From: Streptomyces specialis
Lineage (GTDB): Bacteria; Actinomycetota; Actinomycetes; Streptomycetales; Streptomycetaceae
Direction: 5' to 3'
NCBI RefSeq assembly: GCF_001493375.1
Contig: NZ_LN929897.1
Coordinates: forward strand, 329,593-393,592
DNA: 64,000 nt
Every line of letters starts with the position of its first letter. Position 1 is the first letter of the stretch. Under the pieces are notes generated by a model, which did no database searches, had not been told where the DNA came from, and was given only the letters and a program-made list of their open reading frames with translations. The translations under genes were made by a program, and so were the position numbers. Shown piece by piece: positions 16,403-25,342 of the stretch.

Positions 16403-17387
16403 CCAGGCTCCCGAGGCCCTGAAGAAGTCCGGGGCACTGAGCGAGACCGAGACACTGAAGAAGGAAGCGATCCCCACGGCGGCGGCCCCCGCGACCGTGG
16501 TGGAGGCCGGGCCGGCTCCGGGCAGGCCGCGCAGCCTCTGGTCCGACGCCTGGCACGAGCTGCGCCGCAGGCCGACCTTCCTGATCGCGGCCACCATCAT
16601 CCTCGTGCTGTTCGTGATGGCCGCGTTCCCCGGCTGGTTCACCTCGGTGAGCCCCCGGGAGGCCGACCTGACCACGAACTACCTCAAGGAGCCCCAGCTC
16701 ACCCACTTCTTCTCGCCCGAGTGGCTGGGCTACAACCAGCAGGGCCAGAGCATCTGGGCGCGGATGGTCCACGGCACCCGGGCCTCGATCATCATCGGTG
16801 TCGCGGTGACCGCGATCGTGCTCGTCTTCGGCGGCCTGGTCGGCATGCTGGCCGGGTACTTCGGCGGCTGGATCGACGCGATCCTCTCCCGGATCGTCGA
16901 CGTCTTCCTGGGCATCCCCTTCCTGCTGGGCACCATGGTCATCCTGGTCTCCTTCGACACCAGGACCGAGTGGACGGTGATCATGGCCCTGGCGTTCCTG
17001 GGCTGGACCACCATCGCCCGCGTGATGCGCGGCTCGGTGATCTCCGTCAAGCAGGCCGACTACGTGGCCGCCGCCCGTTCGCTGGGCGCCGGCACCTGGC
17101 GCATCATGCTGCGGCACATCCTGCCGAACGCGCTGGCGCCGGTGATCGTGGTCGCGATGGTGGCCCTCGGCGGGTACATCACGGCCGAGGCCGTGCTGTC
17201 GTTCCTGGGCATCGGCCTGACCGAGCCGGCCATCTCGTGGGGCGGCGACATCAACCGGGCGCAGGACCGCATCCGGGTCGCGGAGCACATCCTGCTCTAC
17301 CCGTCGATCCTGCTGAGCATCACCATCCTGTCCTTCCTGATGCTGGGTGACGCCGTGCGTGACGCCCTCGACCCCAAGCTGCGCTGA
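16395..17387 (+). CDS. Oligopeptide ABC permease (DppC/OppC type), importer 1
   Basis: 330 aa with a ~60-residue cytoplasmic N-terminal extension (Ala/Pro-rich, ending SLWSDAWHELRRRPTF), then an OppC N-terminal helix and five further helices. The ATPase-coupling loop is VKQADYVAAARSLGAGTWR. The C-terminus MLGDAVRDALDPKLR is the family ending. It pairs with the DppB-type protein upstream to form the translocation pore. Start ATG lies inside the previous gene. Confidence 0.93.
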   Translation: MPDQAPEALKKSGALSETETLKKEAIPTAAAPATVVEAGPAPGRPRSLWSDAWHELRRRPTFLIAATIILVLFVMAAFPGWFTSVSPREADLTTNYLKEPQLTHFFSPEWLGYNQQGQSIWARMVHGTRASIIIGVAVTAIVLVFGGLVGMLAGYFGGWIDAILSRIVDVFLGIPFLLGTMVILVSFDTRTEWTVIMALAFLGWTTIARVMRGSVISVKQADYVAAARSLGAGTWRIMLRHILPNALAPVIVVAMVALGGYITAEAVLSFLGIGLTEPAISWGGDINRAQDRIRVAEHILLYPSILLSITILSFLMLGDAVRDALDPKLR

Positions 17388-17403
17388 GGGAGGCGTGACG
17401 ACC

Positions 17404-18453
17404 GTGCCGATCGACATGGACAAGACCGATGTGACCGAGGCGGACACCCCCGGCGTGCCGCTGCTCGAAGTCCGCGACCTCCACGTGGAGTTCCGCACCC
17501 GGGAGGGCGCCGCCAAGGCGGTCAACGGGGTCAGCTACACGGTGGACGCGGGCGAGACGCTCGCCGTGCTCGGCGAGTCCGGGTCCGGCAAGTCGGTGAC
17601 CGCCCAGACCATCATGGGCATCCTCGACACCCCGCCCGGCCGGATCACCGGCGGCGAGATCCTCTTCCGCGGCGAGGACATGCTGACGATGTCCGAGGAG
17701 CGGCGGCGCACCATCCGCGGCGACAAGATCGCGATGATCTTCCAGGACGCGCTGTCGGCCCTGAACCCGGTGCTGTCGGTGGGCTATCAGCTCGGTGAGA
17801 TGTTCCGTGTCCACCGGGGCATGTCCCGCAAGGACGCGAAGGCGAAGGCCGTGGAGCTGATGGACCGGGTCCGCATCCCGGCCGCGAAGGAGCGGGTGAA
17901 CGACTTCCCGCACCAGTTCTCCGGGGGCATGCGCCAGCGCATCATGATCGCGATGGCGCTGGCCCTGGAGCCGGACGTGATCATCGCGGACGAGCCGACG
18001 ACGGCCCTGGACGTGACCGTGCAGGCCCAGGTGATGGACCTGCTCGCCGAGCTCCAGCGCGACTTCACCATGGGGCTGATCCTCATCACGCACGACCTGG
18101 GCGTGGTCGCGGACGTCGCCGACAAGATCGCCGTCATGTACGCGGGCCGGATCGTGGAGAGCGCCCCCGTGGAGGAGCTGTACAAGCGGCCGGCGCACCC
18201 GTACACCAAGGGCCTGCTGGACTCCATCCCGCGCCTGGACCACAAGGGCAAGGAGCTGTACGCCATCAAGGGCCTGCCGCCCAGCCTCATGGCGATCCCC
18301 GGCGGCTGCGCGTTCAACCCGCGCTGCGCGAGGGCGCGCGACATCTGCCGTACCGAGGTGCCGCCGCTGGCGGACGTCACCGAGCCGGACGGCACGCCGA
18401 TCGGCGGCCGGTCCAGCGCCTGCCACTTCTGGAAGGAGACGATCCATGGCTGA
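17404..18453 (+). CDS. Oligopeptide ABC ATPase (OppD/DppD type), importer 1
   Basis: About 349 aa. Walker A GESGSGKS, signature FSGGMRQR, Walker B IIADEPTTALDVT, switch His in LITHDLGVV, and the C-terminal oligopeptide-transporter extension with Cys-rich CAFNPRCARARDICRTEVP and the terminal SSACHFWKE. It energises import with the OppF-type partner downstream. GTG at 17404 is chosen because GGGAGG ends 10 bases before; a GTG at 17395 is too close, and an ATG at 17416 is also possible. A 152-bp stretch (17731-17882) is nearly identical to the second importer's ATPase gene. Confidence 0.92.
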   Translation: MPIDMDKTDVTEADTPGVPLLEVRDLHVEFRTREGAAKAVNGVSYTVDAGETLAVLGESGSGKSVTAQTIMGILDTPPGRITGGEILFRGEDMLTMSEERRRTIRGDKIAMIFQDALSALNPVLSVGYQLGEMFRVHRGMSRKDAKAKAVELMDRVRIPAAKERVNDFPHQFSGGMRQRIMIAMALALEPDVIIADEPTTALDVTVQAQVMDLLAELQRDFTMGLILITHDLGVVADVADKIAVMYAGRIVESAPVEELYKRPAHPYTKGLLDSIPRLDHKGKELYAIKGLPPSLMAIPGGCAFNPRCARARDICRTEVPPLADVTEPDGTPIGGRSSACHFWKETIHG

Positions 18454-19480
18454 CCGGGGAGAGCCGATCCTCCAGGTACGCAATCTCGTCAAGCACTTCC
18501 CGCTGACCCAGGGCATCCTGTTCAAGCGGCAGGTCGGCGCGGTCAAGGCCGTGGACGACGTCTCCTTCGAGCTGTACCAGGGCGAGACCCTCGGCATCGT
18601 GGGCGAGTCCGGCTGCGGCAAGTCGACGGTGGCGAAGCTCCTGATGCGCCTGGAGCAGCCCACGGCGGGGCAGATCCTCTACAAGGGCGAGGACATCGCC
18701 AGGCTGTCGGGACGGGCGCTGAAGGCGGTGCGGCGGAACATCCAGATGGTGTTCCAGGACCCGTACACCTCGCTCAACCCCCGTATGACGGTGGGCGACA
18801 TCATCGGGGAGCCGTTCGACATCCACCCCGAGGTGGCGCCCAAGGGCGACCGGCGCCGCAAGGTGCGGGAGCTGCTGGACGTGGTCGGGCTCAACCCCGA
18901 GTACATCAACCGCTATCCGCACCAGTTCTCCGGCGGGCAGCGGCAGCGCATCGGTATCGCCCGGGGGCTGGCGCTCAACCCGGAGATCATCGTCTGCGAC
19001 GAGCCGGTCTCCGCGCTCGACGTCTCGGTGCAGGCGCAGGTGATCAACCTGATGGAGCGCTTGCAGGACGAGTTCGAGCTGTCGTACCTGTTCATCGCGC
19101 ACGACCTGTCCATCGTGCGGCACATCTCGGACCGGGTGGCCGTGATGTACCTGGGCAAGCTGGCCGAGGTGGGGACGGACGCGCAGATCTACGACCACCC
19201 CACCCACCCGTACACCCAGGCCCTGCTGTCCGCCGTGCCGCAGCCGGACCCGGCGGCGCGGGCGACCAGGGAGCGGATCATCCTCACCGGCGACGTCCCG
19301 TCCCCGGCGAACCCGCCCTCGGGCTGCCGCTTCCGGACGCGCTGCTGGAAGGCGCAGGACAAGTGCGCGAAGGAGGTGCCGCTGCTGGCCGTGCCCGAGC
19401 GGTACCGGGACAGCGACAGCGGCGCCCGCCACGCCTCGGCGTGCCACTTCGCGGAGGAGAAGGACATCGTCCACGCGTGA
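18446..19480 (+). CDS. Oligopeptide ABC ATPase (OppF/DppF type), importer 1
   Basis: 344 aa; ATG with AAGGAG ribosome site, overlapping the upstream ATPase by 8 bases. Walker A GESGCGKST, signature FSGGQRQR, Walker B IIVCDEPVSALDVS, switch LFIAHDLSIV and the OppF C-terminal motif FRTRCWKAQDKC. The Walker B is preceded by Cys (VCDEP) rather than the more common Ala, which should not matter for catalysis. Last gene of importer 1; followed by a hairpin at 19510-19538. Confidence 0.93.
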   Translation: MADRGEPILQVRNLVKHFPLTQGILFKRQVGAVKAVDDVSFELYQGETLGIVGESGCGKSTVAKLLMRLEQPTAGQILYKGEDIARLSGRALKAVRRNIQMVFQDPYTSLNPRMTVGDIIGEPFDIHPEVAPKGDRRRKVRELLDVVGLNPEYINRYPHQFSGGQRQRIGIARGLALNPEIIVCDEPVSALDVSVQAQVINLMERLQDEFELSYLFIAHDLSIVRHISDRVAVMYLGKLAEVGTDAQIYDHPTHPYTQALLSAVPQPDPAARATRERIILTGDVPSPANPPSGCRFRTRCWKAQDKCAKEVPLLAVPERYRDSDSGARHASACHFAEEKDIVHA

Positions 19481-19509
19481 CCGTGCCGGCCGCGCGGTCG
19501 GCGGCGAAC

Positions 19510-19538
19510 GGCCCCGGAGCCCGGTCGGGCCCGGGGCC
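19510..19538 (+). terminator. Terminator hairpin of importer 1
   Basis: GGCCCCGG (19510-19517) and CCGGGGCC (19531-19538) pair, with an inner GCCCG/CGGGC stem. It lies 30 bases after the OppF stop and before importer 2's leader. Confidence 0.65.
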
Positions 19539-19614
19539 GCGGCACGTCCGGCATTCGGGGGGTTTCCGGCAACACTCCGCGGGGTGAGACGGACGCTTGG
19601 CGGTCATCCAGTGA

Positions 19615-19630
19615 CATAAGCGGTCTTATG
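19615..19630. promoter_or_regulatory. Palindrome CATAAG-CGGT-CTTATG upstream of importer 2
   Basis: Perfect 6-bp arms around 4 bases, ~42 bases before the start of the second importer's lipoprotein gene. AT-rich arms in GC-rich DNA make it stand out. It could be an operator or a 5'-leader hairpin; no regulator gene is nearby. Confidence 0.45.
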
Positions 19631-19671
19631 GGTGCGGGAATGTGACTTTCCGTAGCCCAAGGAGGCCCTGC

Positions 19672-21315
19672 ATGCGCGGAAGCACCCGGAACCGCCTGAC
19701 CGGCGCCGTCGCCGGCGTCATGGCCGTCGCGCTGGCGGTCACCGCCTGCGGCGGAGGGGACGGCTCCGGGGGCGGCGGTGGCGGCTCGTTCGTCCGCGCC
19801 TCCTGGGGCGACCCGCAGCATCCGCTGGAGCCGGCGAACACCAACGAGGTGCAGGGCGGCAAGGTCCTCGACATGATCTTCCGCGGTCTCAAGCGCTACA
19901 ACCCCGAGACCGGCGAGGCCGAGGACGCCATGGCCGAGTCCATCGAGACCGACGACCAGCGGACGTTCACCGTCACCATCGAGGACGGCTGGACGTTCAG
20001 CGACGGCACCCCCGTCACCGCCAAGTCCTACGTGGACGCCTGGAACTACGGCGCCCACATCGACAACGCGCAGATCGCCAGCTACTTCTTCCAGTTCATC
20101 GAGGGCTACGACGAGGTGCACCCGGTGGACGAGGGCGCCGAGGCCACCGCCGACACGCTCAGCGGCCTGGAGGTCGTCGACGACCACACCTTCACCGTCC
20201 GGCTCACCGAGCCGTTCTCCCTGTGGCCGGAGACCCTCGGCTACGCCGCCTACGCCCCGCTGCCCCAGGCGTTCTTCGACGACCACGACGCCTGGCTGGA
20301 CAAGCCGATCGGCAACGGGCCCTACAAGATCGACTCCTACAGCCGCAGCCAGAGCATGCGGCTGGTGCGCAACGACGCCTACGCCGGGGACGACAAGGCG
20401 AAGAACGACGGCGTCGAACTGCGCGTCTACACCGACAACAACACCGCCTACACCGACCTCCAGGCCGGCAACCTCGACCTCATCGACGACGTGCCCGCCT
20501 CCCAGCTCGCCAACATCGGGAACGACCTCGGGGACCGCTACATCAACCAGCCGGCCGGCATCATCCAGACCGTCTCCTTCCCCCTGTACGACAAGGACTG
20601 GAAGGGCGAGGACGGCGCCAAGCTGCGCCGGGGCCTGTCCATGGCGATCGACCGGGAGGAGATCACCTCCCAGATCTTCCACGACACCCGCACCCCCGCC
20701 GGGGACTTCACCTCACCGGTGCTCGGCGAGGCCGGCGGTTACAAGGAAGGGCTGTGCGGCGACGCCTGCGACTACGACCCGGAGGGCGCGCGCGAGCTGA
20801 TCGAGGAGGCGGGCGGCCTGCCGGGCGGCAAGGTCACCCTCACCTCCAACGTGGACACCGGCTCGCACCGCCAGTGGATGGACGCGGTCTGCAACAGCAT
20901 CAACAACGCGCTGAACGACACCGGCGCCTGCACCGTCAACCCGGTTCCCACCTTCGCCGACTTCCGCAACCGCGTCACCGGCCACGAGATGACCGGCATG
21001 TTCCGCACCGGCTGGCAGATGGACTACCCGCTCATCCAGAACTTCCTCCAGCCGCTGTACTACACCGACGCCTCCTCCAACGACTCCGGCTACAGCAGCG
21101 AGGAGTTCGACCGCCTGATCGACGAGGCCAACGCGGCGAGCGAGGAGGACGAGGCGATCGAGAAGTTCCAGCAGGCCGAGGAGGTCCTCGCCGAGGACCT
21201 GCCCGCCATCCCGCTCTGGTACCAGAACGGCACCGCCGGGTACTCCGAGCGCCTCGACGGCGTCAAGCTCAACCCCTTCTCGGTGCCGGTCTTCACCGAC
21301 ATCACGGTGGACTGA
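19672..21315 (+). CDS. Oligopeptide-binding lipoprotein, importer 2
   Basis: 547 aa; ATG with AAGGAGG seven bases upstream. Lipobox VTAC, lipidated Cys26, followed by a Gly/Ser linker. SBP family 5 with TIEDGWTFSDGTPVTAKSYV, then GPYKIDSYSRSQSM and SMAIDREEITSQIF. It is clearly homologous to the importer 1 lipoprotein along its length. Two Cys pairs (CGDACDY near 363-367 and CNSINNALNDTGAC near 408-421) suggest disulfides. Unlike importers 1 and 3, the permease gene starts 5 bases after the stop with no intervening hairpin. Confidence 0.93.
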   Translation: MRGSTRNRLTGAVAGVMAVALAVTACGGGDGSGGGGGGSFVRASWGDPQHPLEPANTNEVQGGKVLDMIFRGLKRYNPETGEAEDAMAESIETDDQRTFTVTIEDGWTFSDGTPVTAKSYVDAWNYGAHIDNAQIASYFFQFIEGYDEVHPVDEGAEATADTLSGLEVVDDHTFTVRLTEPFSLWPETLGYAAYAPLPQAFFDDHDAWLDKPIGNGPYKIDSYSRSQSMRLVRNDAYAGDDKAKNDGVELRVYTDNNTAYTDLQAGNLDLIDDVPASQLANIGNDLGDRYINQPAGIIQTVSFPLYDKDWKGEDGAKLRRGLSMAIDREEITSQIFHDTRTPAGDFTSPVLGEAGGYKEGLCGDACDYDPEGARELIEEAGGLPGGKVTLTSNVDTGSHRQWMDAVCNSINNALNDTGACTVNPVPTFADFRNRVTGHEMTGMFRTGWQMDYPLIQNFLQPLYYTDASSNDSGYSSEEFDRLIDEANAASEEDEAIEKFQQAEEVLAEDLPAIPLWYQNGTAGYSERLDGVKLNPFSVPVFTDITVD

Positions 21316-21320
21316 CCGCC

Positions 21321-22244
21321 ATGGGGCGCTACGTCCTGCGACGCCTGATCCAGATGATCCCGGTCTTCGTCGGCGCCACCTTCCTGATCTTCGTCATGGT
21401 GTACGCGCTCGGCGACCCGGTCTCCGCGCTCTTCGGCGACCGCGGCCCCGACCCGGCCACGGCCAAGGCGCTGCGCGAGGAGTTCAACCTCGACAAGCCC
21501 GTGTGGCAGCAGTACCTGCTGTACATGGGGGACATCCTCACCGGCGACTTCGGCACCGCCTTCAACGGGGAGCCGGTGACCGCCCTGATGGACCGCGCCT
21601 TCCCGATCAGCTTCCGGCTGATGGTGACCGCGCTCGTCTTCGAGATGCTCATCGGCATCACGCTCGGCGTCATCACCGGCTTGCGGCGCGGCCGTTCCCT
21701 CGACACCTCGGTCCTCGTCCTCACCCTCGCCGTCATCGCCGTCCCCACCTTCGTGCTCGGCACCACGGCGCAGTACTTCCTCGGCGTGGAGTTCGGCTGG
21801 ATCGACCCGGCCGTCAGCCCCGACGCGCGGCTCGACGAGCTGATCGTCCCCGGCCTCATCCTCTCCCTCGTCTCGCTCGCCTACGTCACCCGCCTGACCA
21901 GGACCTCCGTCGCCGAGAACACCCGGGCCGACTACATCCGCACCGCCGTCGCCAAGGGACTGCCGCGCCGCCGCGTCACCGTACGGCACCTGCTGCGCAA
22001 CTCCCTGATCCCGGTGATCACCTACCTCGGCGCCGACGTCGGCACGCTGATGGCCGGGGCCATCGTCACCGAGCGCATCTTCAACATCCAGGGCGTCGGC
22101 TACCAGCTCTACCAGGGCATCCTGCGGCAGAACTCGCCCACCGTCGTCGGGTTCGTGGTCGTGCTGGTGCTGATCTTCCTGCTCGCCAACCTGCTCGTCG
22201 ATCTGATGTACGCCGTGCTCGACCCGAGGATCCGCTATGCCTGA
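21321..22244 (+). CDS. Oligopeptide ABC permease (DppB type), importer 2
   Basis: 307 aa. N-terminus MGRYVLRRLIQMIPVFVGA, six membrane helices and the coupling loop DYIRTAVAKGLPRRRVTVRH. It starts 5 bases after the lipoprotein stop with no clear ribosome site of its own, so translation probably depends on coupling. Overlaps the next permease gene by 8 bases, exactly as in importer 1. Confidence 0.92.
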   Translation: MGRYVLRRLIQMIPVFVGATFLIFVMVYALGDPVSALFGDRGPDPATAKALREEFNLDKPVWQQYLLYMGDILTGDFGTAFNGEPVTALMDRAFPISFRLMVTALVFEMLIGITLGVITGLRRGRSLDTSVLVLTLAVIAVPTFVLGTTAQYFLGVEFGWIDPAVSPDARLDELIVPGLILSLVSLAYVTRLTRTSVAENTRADYIRTAVAKGLPRRRVTVRHLLRNSLIPVITYLGADVGTLMAGAIVTERIFNIQGVGYQLYQGILRQNSPTVVGFVVVLVLIFLLANLLVDLMYAVLDPRIRYA

Positions 22245-23181
22245 CCAGGAGCAGCCGCCGCCGCTCGGGGCGCAGGAGGACGCCGCCACCCGGGCCGTGA
22301 CCGTCGGTGCCGCGACGCCGGAGCCGGACGCGGCCCGCAGCCTGTGGAGCGACGCCTGGCACGACCTGCGGCGCAACCCGGTCTTCCTCGTCTCCGCGCT
22401 GCTCATCGTCTTCCTCGTCCTGATCGCGCTCTGGCCGGGCCTCATCGCGAGCCAGGACCCGCAGCGCTGCCAGCTCGGCCGCTCCCTCCAGGGCCCTTCG
22501 TCCGGGCACTGGTTCGGCTTCGACACGCAAGGGTGCGACGTCTACACCCGCACGGTGCACGGCGCGCGCGCCTCCATCGCGGTCGGCGTCTGCGCCACGC
22601 TCGGCGTCGCGCTGCTCGGCGCCGTGGTCGGCGGCCTGGCGGGCTTCCTCGGCGGCTTCTGGGACACGCTGCTGTCGCGGCTGACCGACGTCTTCTTCGG
22701 CATCCCGATGGTGCTCGGCGCCATCGTCTTCCTGAGCATGATCACGCTGTCCGGGATCTGGCCCGTGGTCCTGGTGATCGCGGCGCTGGGCTGGCCGCAG
22801 ATCGCCCGCATCGCCCGGGGCTCGGTGATCACCGTCGCGCGGAACGACTACGTGCAGGCGGCCCGCGCGCTCGGCGCCGGCAACACCCGGATGCTGCTGC
22901 GCCACATCACGCCGAACGCCGTCGCGCCGGTCATCGTGATGGCGACGATCATGCTGGGCACGTTCATCGCCCTGGAGGCGACCCTCAGCTACCTCGGCGT
23001 CGGCCTGCGCCCGCCCACCGTCTCCTGGGGCGTGGACATCTCCGCCGCCTCGGACGGCATGCAGTTCCGCAACGCGCCGCACATCCTGCTCTATCCGGCC
23101 GCCGCGCTCAGCGTCACCGTTCTGGCGTTCATCATGCTCGGCGACGCGGTCCGGGACGCCCTCGACCCCAAGCTCCGCTGA
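22237..23181 (+). CDS. Oligopeptide ABC permease (DppC type), importer 2
   Basis: 314 aa. Cytoplasmic N-terminal tail ending SLWSDAWHDLRRNP (compare SLWSDAWHELRRRP in importer 1), six membrane helices, coupling loop ARNDYVQAARALGAGNTR and C-terminus MLGDAVRDALDPKLR. A periplasmic Cys pair (CQLGRSLQG and TQGCDV) occurs in the first large loop. Confidence 0.92.
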   Translation: MPDQEQPPPLGAQEDAATRAVTVGAATPEPDAARSLWSDAWHDLRRNPVFLVSALLIVFLVLIALWPGLIASQDPQRCQLGRSLQGPSSGHWFGFDTQGCDVYTRTVHGARASIAVGVCATLGVALLGAVVGGLAGFLGGFWDTLLSRLTDVFFGIPMVLGAIVFLSMITLSGIWPVVLVIAALGWPQIARIARGSVITVARNDYVQAARALGAGNTRMLLRHITPNAVAPVIVMATIMLGTFIALEATLSYLGVGLRPPTVSWGVDISAASDGMQFRNAPHILLYPAAALSVTVLAFIMLGDAVRDALDPKLR

Positions 23182-23195
23182 CGGAAGGGAACGAG

Positions 23196-23914
23196 ATGCT
23201 CCTCGACGTGCGCGACCTGCGCGTGGAGTTCCACACCAGGGACGGGGTCGTCAACGCGGTCAACGGGGTCAGCTACTCGGTGGACGCGGGCGAGACGCTC
23301 GCCGTGCTCGGCGAGTCCGGGTCCGGCAAGTCGGTGACCGCGCAGGCCGTGATGGGCATCCTCGACACGCCGCCGGGCCGCGTCGCCGGGGGCGAGATCC
23401 TCTTCCGGGACCGCGACCTGCTGACGCTGGACCGCGAGGAACGGCGGCGTATCCGGGGCGAGAAGATGGCGATGATCTTCCAGGACGCGCTGTCGGCCCT
23501 GAACCCGGTGCTGTCGGTGGGCTATCAGCTCGGTGAGATGTTCCGCGTCCACCGGGGCATGTCCCGCAAGGACGCGAAGGCGAAGGCCGTGGAGCTGATG
23601 GACCGGGTCCGCATCCCGGCGGCACGGGAGCGGGTGAACGACTTCCCGCACCAGTTCTCCGGCGGTATGCGCCAGCGCATCATGATCGCGATGGCGCTGG
23701 CCCTGGAACCCGAGCTGATCATCGCGGACGAGCCGACGACGGCCCTGGACGTGACCGTGCAGGCCCAGGTGATGGACCTGCTCGCCGAACTCCAGCGCGA
23801 GTACCGGATGGGCCTGATCCTCATCACGCACGACCTCGGCGTGGTCGCGGACGTCGCCGACAAGATCGCCGTCATGTACGCGGGCCGCATCGTGGAGAAC
23901 GCCCCGGTGCGCGA
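23196..23914 (+). CDS. Oligopeptide ABC ATPase (OppD type), importer 2, N-terminal part, interrupted by adapter
   Basis: About 239 residues are intact from the ATG at 23196 (GGAAGGGAACGAG upstream): Walker A GESGSGKS, signature FSGGMRQR, Walker B IIADEPTTALDVT, switch LITHDLGVV, up to IVENAPV. There the sequence turns into Illumina Nextera adapter (from 23915), and the apparent reading frame ends with an adapter-derived peptide. The missing C-terminal third is found, damaged, at 24035-24306. In the organism this gene is almost certainly whole, so the truncation should not be read as biological. Confidence 0.9.
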
Positions 23915-24034
23915 CTGTCCCTTTTACACATCTCCGAGCCCACGCGACAGGCCGAAATCTCGTATGCCTCCTTCTTCTTGAAAGATATACAGCTTTCCAC
24001 GCCGTAACGTGATCTTCGTCCTTTCACCCCCCGC
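23915..24034. other. Illumina Nextera adapter and junk sequence (assembly artefact)
   Basis: The bases from 23915 match the Nextera read-through adapter: CTGTC, then TTACACATCTCCGAGCCCAC, an 8-base index-like string, then ATCTCGTATGCC and a run resembling the TCTTCTGCTTG end (to 23980). About 50 bases of low-complexity AT-richer sequence follow. The adapter order (transposon end, P7 linker, index, P7 flow-cell end) is diagnostic. No natural element has this structure. Confidence 0.95.
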
Positions 24035-24306
24035 GCCGCCGGCGCCAGTGGTTCAAAGGGACCGCCCCTACCCCCAGGGCCCGGCTGGCCCCCACCCCGC
24101 CCCTGGCCCACAGGGCCAGGGACCTCCCCCCCTCCAAGGGCCTGCCGCCCAACCTGCTGCGCGTCCCGGCCGGTTGCCCCTCCCCCCCGCGCTGTCCGCG
24201 GGCGCGGGACGTCTGCCGGCACGACCCGCGACCGCCGCTGTACGAGGAGGCGGGACCCGGTCGTTCCAGCGCCTGCCACTTCTGGAAGGAGACGATCGGT
24301 GAGTGA
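24035..24306 (+). pseudogene. C-terminal remnant of OppD-type ATPase, importer 2, with indel errors
   Basis: The last part reads cleanly (RARDVCRHD, then GRSSACHFWKETIGE and TGA at 24304-24306) and matches the end of the importer 1 OppD protein. Upstream of ~24190 the frame breaks repeatedly in runs of C and G (CCCCCC, CCCCTACCCCC), as expected from low-quality GC-rich read ends next to the adapter. Treat it as the mis-sequenced C-terminus of the gene at 23196. Confidence 0.8.
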
Positions 24307-25342
24307 CGGCCCGCGCCGCGAGGCGATCCTGGAGGTCCGGGGCCTGGTCAAGCACTTCCCGCTGACGCAGGGCGTCCTGTTCAAGCGGCAGATCGGGGCG
24401 GTGCGGGCGGTCGACGGGGTGTCGTTCGACCTCCGGCCGGGGGAGACCCTGGGGATCGTGGGGGAGTCGGGGTGCGGCAAGTCCACCGTGGCCAGGCTGA
24501 TGGCGAGTCTGGAGAGGCCGACGGCCGGTGCGATCCTCTACAAGGGCGAGGACATTTCCCGGCTGTCCCGGCGGGCGCTGAAGGCCGTGCGGCGCAATAT
24601 CCAGATGGTGTTCCAGGACCCCTATACGTCACTGAATCCGCGGATGACGGTGGGCGACATCATCGGGGAGCCGTTCGACATCCACCCCGAGGTGGCGCCC
24701 AAGGGCGACCGGCGCCGCAGGGTGCGGGAGCTGCTGGACGTGGTCGGGCTGAATCCGGAGTACGTCAACCGGTATCCGCACCAGTTCTCCGGCGGGCAGC
24801 GGCAGCGCATCGGCATCGCCCGGGGACTGGCGCTCAACCCGGAGATCATCGTGGCCGACGAACCGGTCTCCGCGCTCGACGTCTCGGTGCAGGCCCAGGT
24901 GATCAACCTGATGGAGCGCTTGCAGAGCGAATTCGACCTTTCCTATATGTTCATCGCCCATGATCTGTCCATTGTGCGGCACATTTCCGACCGGGTCGGA
25001 GTGATGTACCTGGGGAAGATCGTAGAAATCGGGACGGACCGCGAGATCTACGAGCACCCCACGCATCCCTACACCCAGGCGCTGTTGTCGGCGGTTCCCG
25101 TGCCGGACCCCACGCTGAGCCACCGGCGGGAGCGCATCATTCTGGCCGGAGATGTGCCCTCTCCGGCCAATCCGCCCTCCGGCTGCCGTTTCAGGACCCG
25201 TTGCTGGAAGGCGCGACAACGCTGTGCCGATGAGGAGCCGCCGCTTGCGGTGCCGGCCGAATTCGAAAGGGCGACCGGGCCCGTGGCACACCCCTCCGCC
25301 TGCCACTTCGCGGAGGAGAAGCCGCGCGTGGCCCAACCCTGA
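24299..25342 (+). CDS. Oligopeptide ABC ATPase (OppF type), importer 2
   Basis: 347 aa; GTG start overlapping the upstream ATPase stop by 8 bases, ribosome site GGAAGGAG. Walker A GESGCGKST, signature FSGGQRQR, Walker B IIVADEPVSALDVS, switch MFIAHDLSIV, C-terminal FRTRCWKARQRC. A 107-bp stretch (24644-24750) differs from importer 1 (18785-18891) at only one base. Last gene of importer 2. Confidence 0.93.
   Translation: MSDGPRREAILEVRGLVKHFPLTQGVLFKRQIGAVRAVDGVSFDLRPGETLGIVGESGCGKSTVARLMASLERPTAGAILYKGEDISRLSRRALKAVRRNIQMVFQDPYTSLNPRMTVGDIIGEPFDIHPEVAPKGDRRRRVRELLDVVGLNPEYVNRYPHQFSGGQRQRIGIARGLALNPEIIVADEPVSALDVSVQAQVINLMERLQSEFDLSYMFIAHDLSIVRHISDRVGVMYLGKIVEIGTDREIYEHPTHPYTQALLSAVPVPDPTLSHRRERIILAGDVPSPANPPSGCRFRTRCWKARQRCADEEPPLAVPAEFERATGPVAHPSACHFAEEKPRVAQP

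Noticed and set aside
23196..23981. OppD of importer 2 as a naturally truncated, regulatory ATPase
   Set aside because: The truncation point is adapter sequence, and the missing C-terminus lies just beyond it.
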